Shown here one piece after another: positions 22,845 through 33,823 of a DNA stretch of 64,000 nt (the stretch's first letter is position 1; each line of letters opens with the position of its first letter). Source of the DNA: Ariolimax columbianus (taxonomy: Eukaryota; Mollusca; Gastropoda; Stylommatophora; Arionidae); NCBI GenBank assembly GCA_036924085.1, contig JAVGWX010000011.1, positions 31,184,386 to 31,248,385 on the forward strand, read 5' to 3'. A program made the position numbers and the translations under genes. The notes under the pieces were generated by a model. That model saw only the letters and a program-made list of their open reading frames with translations. It made no database searches and had not been told where the DNA came from.

Positions 22845-23280
22845 TACAAGTAGCAGAATGTTGTCAGAAGAACGGAATGCGTTGTGTCGCGGTTAATAGA
22901 TTGATTGCTTTATTTGCCCTATTCAATCCGACACATCCAAATTCAGCAGGCATTTTTTGAGTACAGGGTTAGCCTTCCGTCTCCGATCCCTTCTTCTTAG
23001 CCAGTCTGCTCTGCTGCAGCCTGTTATGCAGGATCACCACGTGGAGTTGTAGAAGAGTTTGAGCAACTCTGGTCTCTGGCCCTGACGCAAGCGGTAAGCT
23101 TTGGATCGCTGACGGTTGCCGCTCGTGAACTGCTCCGACAAGAGGTTGCTAGCGTAATCTTCATACCCACCTCTGTCATCTTTTACAATATGTAAATGGA
23201 AGGTTACAGTGGGCATATTCTTACTTCGCCGGGTAGTAAAATGATGTTCAAAAGCGAATGCCACGCTGAGAATGAGAGAA
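22845..23280 (+). repeat. Dispersed repeat, family D (copy 1)
   Basis: The sequence around 'cttcttagccagtctgctct', 'gcagcctgttatgcaggatc' and 'ggccctgacgcaagcgg' recurs at 39380-39620, 51580-51860 and reversed at 54580-54937. No protein domain is clear in it. Confidence 0.75.
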
Positions 23281-23289
23281 GATAAATAT

Positions 23290-23990
23290 CCAAAATAATC
23301 GTGGATACATAGGACTTAGATGGATCGGCAGCAACTGCTATCAAAAATGGAAGAGCTGGTATCTTTGTCTCATATCCGGAAAGCGATTGTTAGACAAGAA
23401 GTATTATTACTGGTAAATTATGTTCTAACCTCACAGATGAAGCTCAAGCACTTGAACAAGCTGGGAATATGATTTATAACAACAATCTTGACTGCCATCA
23501 GTTAGTCATCTTTACAGATGCAGTATCTGTGCTGCCAGCAGGCAAGGGCGGTAAACTCTAGCACCCGAGGACTTTACTAGGCAAGGTAACTGACAGATAG
23601 CAAACATGGCTTCAGTAGGCAACCTTCCATTGTGGTGTACCAGTGAATGAGAGACAGATAGGCTTTCCAAATTAGGTGTGTAGATTGTGAACAAGAAGAC
23701 AATGAAATCACATACTTCGAGAAAAAGACAGTCATTCATGCTGTCATGTCAGAAGAGAACAGGACCAACCAAGCGATGACTATTACACCCGTGACTGACA
23801 GGGACAGATCACCATTATACACGTCAGGACCTGACACAAAAGATGGAAGAGACACATATACAAGCTTCGAATGTCTTCTTCCCAATACGTGTGGACAAAC
23901 TGCTGAGAATCTCTCACTAAGACTATCGATTGAAAGGCCAGATAAGGAAGATACGGAAAAAAACGACGTGTCGTAGTTTACGGCGCGGCT
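23290..23990 (+). pseudogene. RNase H LINE remnant
   Basis: Near 23314 the translation reads DGSAATAIKNGRAGIFVSYP, then TGKLCSNLTDEAQALEQAGN and CHQLVIFTDAVSVL, the RNase H fold with its catalytic Asp/Glu/Asp positions. The downstream part (VDCEQEDNEITY, TVIHAV) follows in a shifted frame. Stops and frameshifts break the gene. Copies: reverse at 53750-54480 and partial at 56225-56690. Confidence 0.75.
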
Positions 23991-24229
23991 ACGATATAAG
24001 CGCCTTTCGGCCTTTCATATTCGAGTTCAGTAGACTTTTTTGTGTACCGAGCTTGCTGGTACACAATTTGAGTGTAGATCCTAACTATTGTTCAGTTGTA
24101 TTTTACTTAACCTCAGATTATGCAACATACTAAACATGGCACTTGCCTCAATGAAGTACCTAATTCACGAAGGCTGATAGTACGGGGAAACAAAAGATGG
24201 AAGTGAAATATAAAATTTGTTTGTCCATC

Positions 24230-24870
24230 GTTTCCGAAGAGAACCACATTGTCCTCAGTCAATCCTGGATAGAGTTTGTAGGTGGCTGATCAAACCAATC
24301 CGAGCCCGAAAGCATTTGTCACACTGATTGCAAAGAAACACTGTCTGACCGTTAGACAGAGGCAACTCAACTCTTGCCTTTTGTGTCGCTCCTCACCGTG
24401 CAGCTTTCTGGATTCCTTGTCTGCTTCATTTGTGTCGTGCCCGAAGAGATTTTAATACACCAGGCAGAGCGATCAGAGCGATCAGAGCGATCAGCAGCAA
24501 TGTTCTCCCAATTATCAGGGTCAATGTCGCAGTTCTACCGAGAGGCTCTCAGAGTGTCTTTGTTGTAACTGTTTTATTTGGGCACCATGAGCTCGCTTGC
24601 CTGACTCAAGCTCGCCATAGAATATTTTCTTTGGAAGCCGCTCATCTAACATGCGGACAAAATGACCAGTCCATCTAAGATGCAATTTGCAGAGAGTTGT
24701 GTGGATGATTGTCATGCCAGCCGGTGACAGAACTTCTACATCTGTCATCCTATCTTGCTATTTTATGTTCAGCTGTTTCCTTGGGCAGCCCAGATGAAAG
24801 TAGTCAGGCTTATTAGAACAGCCGCTGCATAAACCTTCAATTTCGTTATGGGCTTAATTCCTCTCCGATG
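24230..24870 (-). pseudogene. LINE 3' end with C-terminal C2H2 finger
   Basis: The minus strand gives KVYAAAVL-like thumb residues, then MTDVEVLSPAGMTIIHTTLC, RWTGHFVRMLDERLPKKIFY, and finally, around 24290-24345, LCNQCDKCFRARIGLISHLQ, a C2H2 zinc finger as found at the end of many RTE-like LINE proteins. Several frames are needed. At 24465-24495 a 9-bp word (gagcgatca) is repeated three times but occurs once in the other copy (about 57228). Confidence 0.72.
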
Positions 24871-25399
24871 AGATGACAATATGACTTGCACATGAATTGG
24901 ATTAAGTGAGAGTGAGTTGCGCACCGTCAGCCTCACTCTCTTGTCTTGATTCCATTTGATTCAGTGGCAAGATATGACAAAAATTACAGGGGCAGAGAAC
25001 GACCAAGGGGATCTTCTGTGTTTAGCCTTGTTCCAAACACTCCACAGCGAGTTGGTGGTAGTCACCTTGCTGCCTTTTGACCTGCCAGTGGTACTTCTGC
25101 ATAGTTCACCGAATCCAGTCTTCACATGCTTAGGTAGACAAGCCCTATATCACAGTGGGTTTATTAGACCCATCGACTAACCCCTCACTTGGTTTAGCTG
25201 GTCATGTCGACACCGTTGTCCGGGGTGTGGCCGCTGCCGCATGCTGACAGTTACATGGAGGCACAAGTGAGAGTTGAGTGCCAGGTGAGGACCAATAATG
25301 GACAAACTACCCCAGATAGGGCACAATATGTCTGCTCCTAGAGATACTACCCATCCCTGATACCTCATACACCCCTAAATATGAAAGTGTAACACATAG

Positions 25400-25680
25400 A
25401 GGCCCAGTGAAGTAACAATGTAACTATCGCCCCTGATCAGTACTGGCCGGCTGATCAGAAAAGAGCTGGCCAATTACAAACCCAGATCCATCACACCAGA
25501 TCTCAACAGTGCTAGCATGACTGCGCGGTGGTGACTTTGGGGGGCATGAACATCTCAATCGTTCGCTGGTCACTTTGTGACGAAACTGCACGAGTGGAAT
25601 GTAACACTGGCTGTCTAAAGACTCTGCAGAGTCTTTTGGGGTTGCTGTTGCCGATGTGTCAGGCATTTGCCTCATAAAGA
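25400..25680 (+). repeat. Dispersed repeat (homologue of 14890-15135 and 58150-58390)
   Basis: The same blocks 'gctgatcag(a/g)aaagag', 'gctggtcactttgtga' and 'actctgcagagtctt' are present. Confidence 0.6.
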
Positions 25681-26034
25681 GATGAACAGAAACGGTGGAC
25701 TATAGAATCCAACAAGTTTTAAAGTGATCCTTGGTCTCACAGGAGGTGGGACCAGAGTGCTTGCATTCTGAGTTGCCTTCTGTCGTCTTGACTAATGTCT
25801 TGCCACTGGTTCAAGGTAGCTCGGGACCAGAAAGTGAGGTCGGTGACCAACACAGACTCTTCCTTTCTATAATTCAAATACAGCGCAAGTTACATCATCA
25901 AAACAAAACCGTCTATTGATGTGATCATCGTCGCTTGCGATGGGCAACTAACAAATAATAAAATAAAGGAGTAACAATGGCAAAATTTAAAGTTTGCTTT
26001 AACTAGTATTTTGTACAACTACAAAAGGTGGTAT

Positions 26035-27975
26035 TAGAAAGAAACAGACGATGTGGGGAATGAAAGAGTGAAGGCTGCAGTCAAAGACAAGAAACGGACG
26101 ACATGGTGAAATGAAAATGTGAAAGCTTCAGTCAATAACGAAAAAATAGCGACGATCTCAAAAAGAAGAAGACTATACATCTTATAAGGAGGTTAGACAT
26201 AAAACCTGGATAGTTGTACACCAGGAGAGACAAAGTGCTTGGCAGAAATATAGGGAGGTACTGAGGGAGCTATGTTCAATATCTCCCAGAGATTTTCACA
26301 GAAAAATTTGCGCTCTGCGATTGAGAGATGAATAATATAGTCCTTACACAGGGGTCAATGACAAAGAGGTACAAACACTCTATGAACCTGAGAAAATAAT
26401 AGACAGATGGGATGAGTATTTTACAGATTTACTTGTCCCAAACACAGAAGCAGATGTCGGTATAAAATCTGTGCAATATGATTCATTGGTACAAATCCCC
26501 AAAAATATTGTGCAGTGACAGCTAAATACTCGAGCAAGAAGGCAGAGAGGCAATTAGAAGAAGTCCTAACTACAAGGCCCCAGGTATAGACAACATATTA
26601 GCAGATGCCATTAACTAATTGTCACAATGCAGGGGTAGGATGGCTCACAAAGATCTTTAATCAGGCATGGATTGAAGGGAAGGTATCTGGTCATTGGTAT
26701 CTATTTTGGAAAAACAAGAGCAGCAAGAAAAATTGCAACTCTCATAGGGGAATATCCCTCCTTAGCGACGTTGGAATAAATTTTGCAACGGTCCTTGAGC
26801 AACAAGTTCGAGTTATTGTGGAGCCGCTTCTCAGTACTTCACAATCAGGCTTCGAGAAAAGCAGGGAATGTACGGATACTATATTTACACTCAGACAGTT
26901 CAGTGAAAAAAACCATAGAATGAGAAACTCCATTGACCAAGAAGAGGCATTTGACCGGGTAAATCGATGTAGACTGTGTGAGGTAATATGGTGTGGAAGG
27001 TCAACTTCTGAATGACATTCGTGCCTTCTATGCAAAAAGTGAAGGTGCAGTACGAATGAATGCAGGTCTGACAAATTGGTTTCCAGTGCTCAGTGGTGTA
27101 CGACAGGAATGTGTTCTTTCTCCACTTCTGTTCATAATTTATATGGCTGAAATTACACAGTTGGCTAACCCTCTTAAGAAATCCCTAAATAAACTATTGT
27201 TTGCCGATGGTCAGGTCATCTTTTACCAAAATGTAGAAGACCTACAACACCACCAGAACTTTCTCCATTTCGCTTGTAATGAATATGACAAGAAGATCAA
27301 CACAGACAAGACAGAGACTATGTTGATATCACGTAAACAAGTGCAGAGAGGTTTCTCCATCAGTGACATTAGTATCAAGCAAGTATGGGAGTTTAAAGAC
27401 CTGGGTAGTATGTTCGCTGATGACGGCAGAGTGGACGGAGAGATTGCACATAGAATTCAGAAGGCAAACAGTGTCCACTATCAAATTGCACCGATTATGA
27501 GGCGTACTTATTTCAACTAAGAAGAGGCTGATAAATACACTATTTATTCTTACATTGTGTTACCAATGTCAGTCTTGGTCCTAACTAGAAACACATAATA
27601 GTAAGATCCAGAGCTGTCACATGCGCTGTGTGAGAAGTGCAGCCAGAAAGACAATCCGTGACCGAATCTACAACACCACACTAAGACAAGACAGTGGGGA
27701 CGAACCCAGTTAAAGCCTACATTGACACCCAACAAATCAAGTGGTTTGGTCATTTAGTCAGAATGCATTTTGACCTGCCTGCAGCAAGAGCATATCATAT
27801 GCAGGTCTCTAGTCTACCAGTAAGGGGCAGACCTCAATGTCGGTGGATCGACGGTGTCTCTGACGCTTTCAAGAAGTTACATCTAACGACAGAACAAGCT
27901 TTCCACTTGGAGATAAGAAATCTACACATCCCACCTCTCTGCGATGCCGTATAGCAAGGGCAGTAGAACAAAAGA
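26035..27975 (+). pseudogene. LINE RT remnant (family B), copy 1
   Basis: Linker units KKxxxMW...VKAAVKDKK near 26040 are followed by FTDLLVPNTEADVG, then RT fingers (GWLTKIFNQAWIEGKVSGHW, RGISLLSDVG), DQEEAFDRVNR, SGVRQECVLSPLLFIIYM and LLFADGQVIF. In the last, the catalytic ADD is ADG, so the active site is lost. INTDKTETMLISRK follows, and the C-terminus KWFGHLVRMHF...RGRPQCRWIDGV lies at 27720-27880. Several frameshifts and stops make it a pseudogene. Other copies: 53000-53230, 54938-55345 and 58770-60020. Confidence 0.85.
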
Positions 27976-28110
27976 AGATCTTTGAGACATACTTGAACAA
28001 GACATTTTCATCTCTTATCTTTGACACATACTTGAACAAGTCAAGACTTTTTCATCTCTTCTTTGAGACAAACTTGAACAAGTCAAGACTTTTTCATCTC
28101 TTATCCTATT
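27975..28110. repeat. Tandem repeat of about 39-44 bp
   Basis: Units of 'gacatacttgaacaagtca' plus 'agactttttcatctcttatc'. It resumes at 28485-28560 after the LINE fragment at 28116 and is also present at 59995-60215 and 60580-60740. Confidence 0.8.
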
Positions 28111-28115
28111 TTTAA

Positions 28116-28490
28116 ATGTCACGTACATACAAAGATCGAGTTACAAATGAGGAAATACGAGATAGAATTACAACAGCAAAAAGGCCTTTTGAAGAACTCC
28201 TGGCAACTGTCAAAAGAAGGAAACTCGCTTGGTACGGTCACATATCGAGATCAAATGGTCTTGGTACGGTCACATATCGAGATCAAATGGTTTTGCAAAT
28301 ACGATCCTGCACGGAAAGGTGCAAGGCAGACAATGAAGAGGTCGTCCCAAAAAGAGGTGGGAGGACAACATAAAAGAATGGACCAATCTCTGACCAGAAG
28401 AAGCATAGGCAGCGGCCGCTGACAGATAAGGGTGGCGTGGGGGTGTGAGGATGTCTTCATGTGTGCACCAACGATGACCTGACCTGACCT
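28116..28490 (+). mobile_element. LINE 3' fragment (family C), copy 1
   Basis: The translation RTYKDRVTNEEIRDRI...FEELLATVKRRKLAWYGHIS is a very common LINE C-terminus. A 35-bp internal duplication (ggtacggtcacatatcgaga at 28233 and 28263) is absent from the copy at 60224. The fragment ends with repeated 'gacct' (about 28478-28489), probably the 3' tail. It sits within the 44-bp array. Confidence 0.75.
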
Positions 28491-28904
28491 ATCTTTGACA
28501 CATACAAGTCAAGACTTTTTCATCTCTGAACTTTGAGACATACTTGAACAAGTCTAGACGTTTAATGAACATCTTTATTGCTGTGAAAATCACACTCACA
28601 TTGTTTGTATAGAACAGTTGACAAGCAATGTTCTTTGACAAAATGTGCTTTTCTATTCAAATGTAGACTTTAATTAATATAGCTGCATCAATACATTAAG
28701 CTTTTAAATATATATTTTCTAATCAAAACATGACATCGTGTGAGAAATACATGACAGTCAATGTATCCACAATGATCACAATGTTGTCATTCACAGTCCA
28801 ATGTCATTGATCCAAACCATGCCTGTTTATTGTTAATAATAAAAACATGTCAATCTTGATATTTAATAGCATTGATAGGCACGTGTTCTTATTTACACAA
28901 TTGC

Positions 28905-29185
28905 AAACACACTCTCCAAGCAAATACACTCTCCCAGCAAACACACTCTCCCAGCAAACAACCTCTCCCAGCAAACACCAAAACAGAATATTTTCATTTA
29001 CCCCCAAAATAGTCCCCATTTATCCATACAAGAAGTAGTATACAATTTTCCACTCAAAAAGTAGTCCCAACTCATCCACACAAAAAGTAGCCACCATACA
29101 TCCACATAAAATGTAGCTACCATTCATCCACACAAAAAGTAGCCACCATCCGTCCACACAAAAAGTAGCCACCATTCATTCATCT
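28905..29185. repeat. Two short tandem arrays (18 bp and about 26 bp)
   Basis: 28905-28978 repeats aacactctcccagcaa-like units. 29055-29185 repeats 'catccacacaaaaagtagcc' plus 'accat'. This block is missing from the second copy of the duplication. Confidence 0.8.
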
Positions 29186-29224
29186 GCACAAAAGATCCAT
29201 GCACTGCCTTTTTTTAGTGCCCAT

Positions 29225-29335
29225 TTACTGCATGTAGAGTAAGGTCTGACAAGCAGGAAGCAAATGGTTAGGAAACTTGTCTCCTAGCCAGGAGGAAAAA
29301 CTTTCGAATCCTGGTAAGGACTTAGGTTTATAAAC
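29225..29335 (+). mobile_element. tRNA-derived SINE head (probable)
   Basis: 'aaatggttaggaaacttgtc' resembles a tRNA D-arm/A box, and 'ctttcgaatcctgg' 35-45 bases later resembles a B box (TTCGAATCC). No clear tail or TSD. Confidence 0.4.
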
Positions 29336-29529
29336 ATCAGTGAAATAAAAACACATCCTGCATTATGCATGTTGACTGCCAGGTTAAGAGGCTTTTAGCT
29401 CTCAGATTAATGAATCCCTCAGCAGACACCAGCATTCGATAAGAGGTCATAATAACAGACCAATAGATAGACAAGACACAATATTTAAGCAGGTGGACAG
29501 ACAGACAAAATAAAAGTGATCCAATAGAA

Positions 29530-29830
29530 GTGAATGATGTCAACGATAAATTTGACAAGTTTTTCAAAGTATAAGAACAAGAGGGTACAGACACAAATAA
29601 TTAAAGAAAGGTCAAAATTTTATACCAGGAAATATTTATTTAGTCAGAGAGTGGTGAATGATTGGAATACATTGTCACGGGAAATAGTGGAGGCAGGGTC
29701 AATTAATGCATTTTAAAATATATTATATGCGCATAGGTATTTTTAGGTCAAGTGAATGTAAAAAAAAAAATGGTTGAATACAGACTATGCAGAGTCTTCT
29801 AAACCAGTATAAAGAAGTTAAACCTTTAGC
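29530..29830 (+). pseudogene. LINE C-terminal fragment (family M), copy 1
   Basis: The translation KNKRVQTQIIKERSKFYTRK then YLFSQRVVNDWNTLSREIVE is the conserved end of CR1/RTE-like ORFs (FFSQRVVxxWNxLPxxVV). A stop at 29714 interrupts NAFKN. The 3' end 'tcttctaaaccagtataaag' is shared with 52650 and 61180. Confidence 0.75.
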
Positions 29831-30465
29831 ACGCCACATTATTTTTGAAGAAAATTTGACCTAATTAATTTTCTTAATTTCTCGCAGGTCGTCTTTCAAA
29901 ATTTGTAACATTTATGTTTTTTTGTCAATAAATATGATTTTCTGGCGTGTAGACACACAATAGCATAACGAACATGTGGGTGTTATTGTTTTTGTTGTGT
30001 GTTTGTTAGTTTTTGAGATTCAAAAAGATAAAGTTGAAAATTTATGAAAATCTTGGAAAAAATTTGGACTCGACCACTAGGCCTAGTCGCTGATCGAAAA
30101 CCATGGAAACCACAACAACGTATCGATACTGTGTTCACAATATCGACACAACTGTTAGTTTCCAATTCAAACGTAGTTCTTTCATTTAAACAAACAAAAT
30201 AAACAGATCTACTCGATAAAGATCTTTCCCAACAACCTACTTCCCCTTTCGCAAAAAGTCGGCTTGCTCCAAACGGCTTATACAAAATTAAAACTGTTCA
30301 AAAGCCATTTGTAATCAAACATACGATACTTTAACCGGCAAAATATTGTGTATATATGGAGGACATATTCAGCAGTAAAAAATGGCTGTCGGGAGTGACT
30401 TTTCCGCACACCGTGTAGGCCAAGTTGGTTGGTTCTCTTTGAACATTGGAGTGCTAAAGGTTTTA
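29831..30465. other. No gene recognised; absent from duplication copy 2
   Basis: A minus-strand frame at 29983-30285 is open for 100 codons but unrecognised. The junctions carry 'aagtta' microhomology (see findings). Confidence 0.4.
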
Positions 30466-30716
30466 AGTTAAGTGATAGAGACTTCTCTTCACTAGATCAC
30501 TGCTATTAAGTGGGTGCGGTTGAGTGACTAGTCCCCTTCCTCCCAGCCTTTCATTCCCTAATAGTAGGTAAGTACCCTGTAGACTAGGCAGACAAAAGCA
30601 TGCTGAGACCATGAATCCAGCCCAGCAGTGCTGCTTCTAGCACTGTGCTACTTAGATGCTCGTCATTAAAGTATAGGGAGCCCACTAGCTTCTCCTAACT
30701 AAGAAACCCAGGGGCA

Positions 30717-31080
30717 CACTCAGGTTTGTATAAGTCTAACCTTGGGGAAAGGAGATTAACGTCTGGTCAGGTAAAACATACTGATCGGACAATGTTAGCT
30801 AGGGTCAGGCAAAATATACTGACCAAGACCCCCTGGGAAAGAACTGTTTTCACGACAGCCTGGCTAATGAAGTGGGGGATCGACATGATCTCCTTAGTAG
30901 TGAGCAACACACAGAAGAAGCAAAGCATAACACAAATGCCTGGAGGACCCTGGCCCACCTTCATCAGCACACTTAAGATGTGAGGAAAGGTACTGCAAGC
31001 CGCAACTAAGCACCCTTTTCAGGGCCCACAAAAGAATAACCTTACTCATTGTGGGTATTCAACAACAACATAGGTCTGGC
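30717..31080 (+). repeat. Dispersed repeat, family P (copy 2)
   Basis: Aligns with 4855-5170 and 61460-61815, and ends in a CAA-rich tail (caacaacaacat). Confidence 0.7.
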
Positions 31081-31610
31081 CTACAAGCTTTCAGAAGTCT
31101 AGCGTACATGTATACATCAATTTAGAATACAAGTTTACAAAAGTCTAGCGTACAAGTTTACATAAGTCTAGCATACAAGTTTACATAAGTCTAGCATACA
31201 AGTTTACATAAGTCTAGCATACAAGCTTTCAGAAGTCTAGCATACATGTATATATCAATTTAGAATGCAAGTTTACATAAGTCTAGCCTACAAGCTTTCA
31301 GAAGTCTAGCATACATGTATACATCAATTTAGAATACAAGTTTACATAAGTCTAGCATACAAGTTTACATAAGTCTAGCGTACAAGCTTACATATTTCAA
31401 GCATACAAGTTTATTTAAGTCTAGCACAGAGGTTCATGTAGGTCTAGCGTACAAGTTTACATAGGTCTAGCGTACAAGTTTATAAAAGTCAAACATACAT
31501 GTTTACCTAAGTCTAGCATACAAGTTTCATACATCTAGGGTACAGGTTTTCACAAGTCTAGGTTACAGGTTCATGTAAGCTTACAGGTTTTAAGTTGGTC
31601 AGGTTGTCAG
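31080..31610. repeat. 23-bp minisatellite, copy 1
   Basis: More than twenty units of 'tacaagtttacataagtcta' plus 'gca', with variants (aagctttcag, atgtatacatc). Confidence 0.9.
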
Positions 31611-31694
31611 GAATGGAATATACCATTAAAACGGTAAATACAGCCTTGAAATGCATGGCATGTTAAAGCAAGCTAACATCGTTGTACTATTTCC

Positions 31695-31918
31695 CTCATT
31701 GATATTGTTCTGTTCATGATGTGCATCTGTTGATATTGTTCTATTCATAATGTGTATCTGTTGATACTGTTCTATTCATAATGTGTATCTGTTGATATTG
31801 TTCTATTCATAATGTGTATCTGTTGATATTGTTCTATTCATAATGTGTATCTGTTGATACTGTTCTATTCATGATGTGTATCTGTTGATTGATATTGTTC
31901 TATTCATGATGTGAATTT
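31695..31918. repeat. 31-bp minisatellite, copy 1
   Basis: About seven units of 'gatattgttctattcataa' plus 'tgtgtatctgtt'. The paralogue is at 62600-62785. Confidence 0.9.
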
Positions 31919-32193
31919 CATCATGCTGTCTAATTTATTCTCTTTATTATAATTGATCTGCTAATGAGCTTCTCAGTGCAAATTATTACTGATGAGCTAA
32001 ATTCCATGTCCAAGCTTTGTTACCAGTTGCACTGGTGAACAAAATAGATGGAGTACACAGAGGATTGATAAAAATAATCCTAATGAGAATTTTGCTTGTT
32101 CATTACTTGTCGCTTGTTTGTTTTTTCTGGAATTAATCTGTATTGTGGCTTCCTGCAGGGAATGGAATGTGCTGTTTTCACAGGGAATGTTGA

Positions 32194-33624
32194 ATGAGGC
32201 TTGGAGAGCCCCCCAAGTCTCTGACTGAGGTTTTGTAATCATCTATCTGCACTTGAGCCGTTATTTGTTATATCTTGCTCTGATTTATATTTGGGTAACA
32301 CCAGACCACACAAATGATTTAATTCATATATTACCATTTTCTGGTTTCTGATTCTAAGAATCAACTTCACTGCACTCCAGGCATACCAATAGGTGCTTAG
32401 TCTCTCTCAGCAAATGGTGCAAAATCTGGATGCTGATGGTCCCTGTAGATCGTTGGTTGTGTACTCTCCTACTCTGCCCTCTCATTCACCAAGCTCTGCT
32501 CAAACCTCGTTTAATGTCAAAGCTTTGCAGACTGTGGATTGCTGATTCATCTATTTTGGTGTCCTCATACAAACTGTAGTGATTGATTGATTTCAAAAGG
32601 TCATTCCTATGAATCACTGATGAGAAGATTTTGGCTCTTATGATGTCCCGAACCCCATCATGACCAGAACAGTAAATGCATGCCGACCCCTGGAGGTTTG
32701 AGACCTCAACAGCTTCTAGCTACTCGTATCTCATCTGGTCCAAAGACTGGTTGCAAGGTCGTTTTTCCATTTAAACCTATCCATTTTAGCATTGGTTCAA
32801 CTCTCGTCTTCATCATTGCACGAATGATTCATGTGGCTAAGTTCAAACAAAGATTTTACTTGATGATCACACAAGAGGCTTTGTCTCCTCTATTCTTGCC
32901 AGGCATGACACCTGGATCATCCGAGGTACCGTTTTTGCCGGTAGGGTGATTCGTAGGTTGTGACATACTACAGACCTGTCTTCAGAATTGAATGTGGTGA
33001 TTTCCCCTTCTCTTCCCCATCCCCAAGAGTGATTTGTGACTTGTCGCTTTTTGTCAGCAATTGTCTGCTGTGCTTGCATGCCGCTGATATTTGTCAAAAG
33101 GTCATGATGTCAATACAATATCTTTCTGTGCTATATTTATTTCACTGGATTGAAATATAACATATTTTTATCTATTTTGACATAAAACTGGTTTATAAAA
33201 TTTGTGGTGAAGCATCACACGGTCAGGAGTTATGACCGTGGCTTACAATCCCAAAGTTCCAGGTTCTTATTACATCGTGCTCAGCCCGGGCAAGATGCGG
33301 GATTGTTTTATAGTATAGCTGCCTCTACAAGTCAACCAAGCTGTAAGTGCTGACCTTATTGGAAGTCAGAGGAAAATTTTTGAGATGCTTCGGGAGCTAG
33401 AGAGTATGTGCTCTGTTATCAACATTTTCAGCAACGAAAGCAACTGAGCACATATGGTGATGTCCAAGTGCAATGAAGTTGGTTCTATCACCCATTATAA
33501 ATTTTTACAAGTTAATTTTGTTTCATTTTTAGGCACTAGTTTTTTAGAACACCAATAGTGACTAATTAAATGATCCAGTAATGTAAGAGAATCACAAATG
33601 GTGAATATTATCATTCAGTAAAAC
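32194..33624. other. No assigned gene; downstream flank of the esterase gene
   Basis: Holds the esterase 3' untranslated region. A possible minus-strand AATAAA lies at 33136-33141 (plus 'tttatt'). A tRNA-like/SINE-like patch is possible near 33215-33300. Short frames at 32680-33097 match nothing I recognise. Confidence 0.4.
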
Positions 33625-33823
33625 CTACAGGTCCTGCTTTGTTTGCAGAAACTCATACTCTTTCGTCCACTGAGGCACCAGCTCTTCCCAGATGACTCGT
33701 CTGTCACCATACAAGTCCAGATGGACAGAGGGCTGCAGGGAGAAACTCAAATAGCTCTTGTTTGTGTTTTCATATGGAGCCCATACAATGTCTCTCTCCT
33801 TTGTTAGGTACTCATTGGGGTTT
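33625..33823 (-). CDS. Esterase exon 6 (C-terminus)
   Basis: Begins with the last base of the split Gly codon, then NPNEYLTKERDIVWAPY, a possible N-glycosylation site NKS (Asn509), W-EELVPQW and the stop after TKQDL. Acceptor gttctcag. No GPI signal or membrane segment follows. Confidence 0.92.

Larger units (their letters stand above)
22845..32193. repeat. Segmental duplication, copy 1
   Basis: 23677-32193 matches 56225-64000 in the same orientation, block by block, with a few percent difference. 22845-24145 also matches 54937-53640 in reverse. Copy 1 contains about 790 bp (28759-29565) and 640 bp (29829-30466) absent from copy 2, and lacks the LINE inserted in copy 2 at 62804. It is a mosaic of LINE pieces and minisatellites without an intact gene. 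Confidence 0.9.

Noticed and set aside
29983..30285. 100-codon minus-strand ORF
   Set aside because: No recognisable domain; missing from the second duplication copy; composition like surrounding non-coding DNA.
32680..33097. Possible genes on either strand downstream of the esterase
   Set aside because: Overlapping frames of similar length on both strands, no family resemblance, and no splice or start context that favours one.
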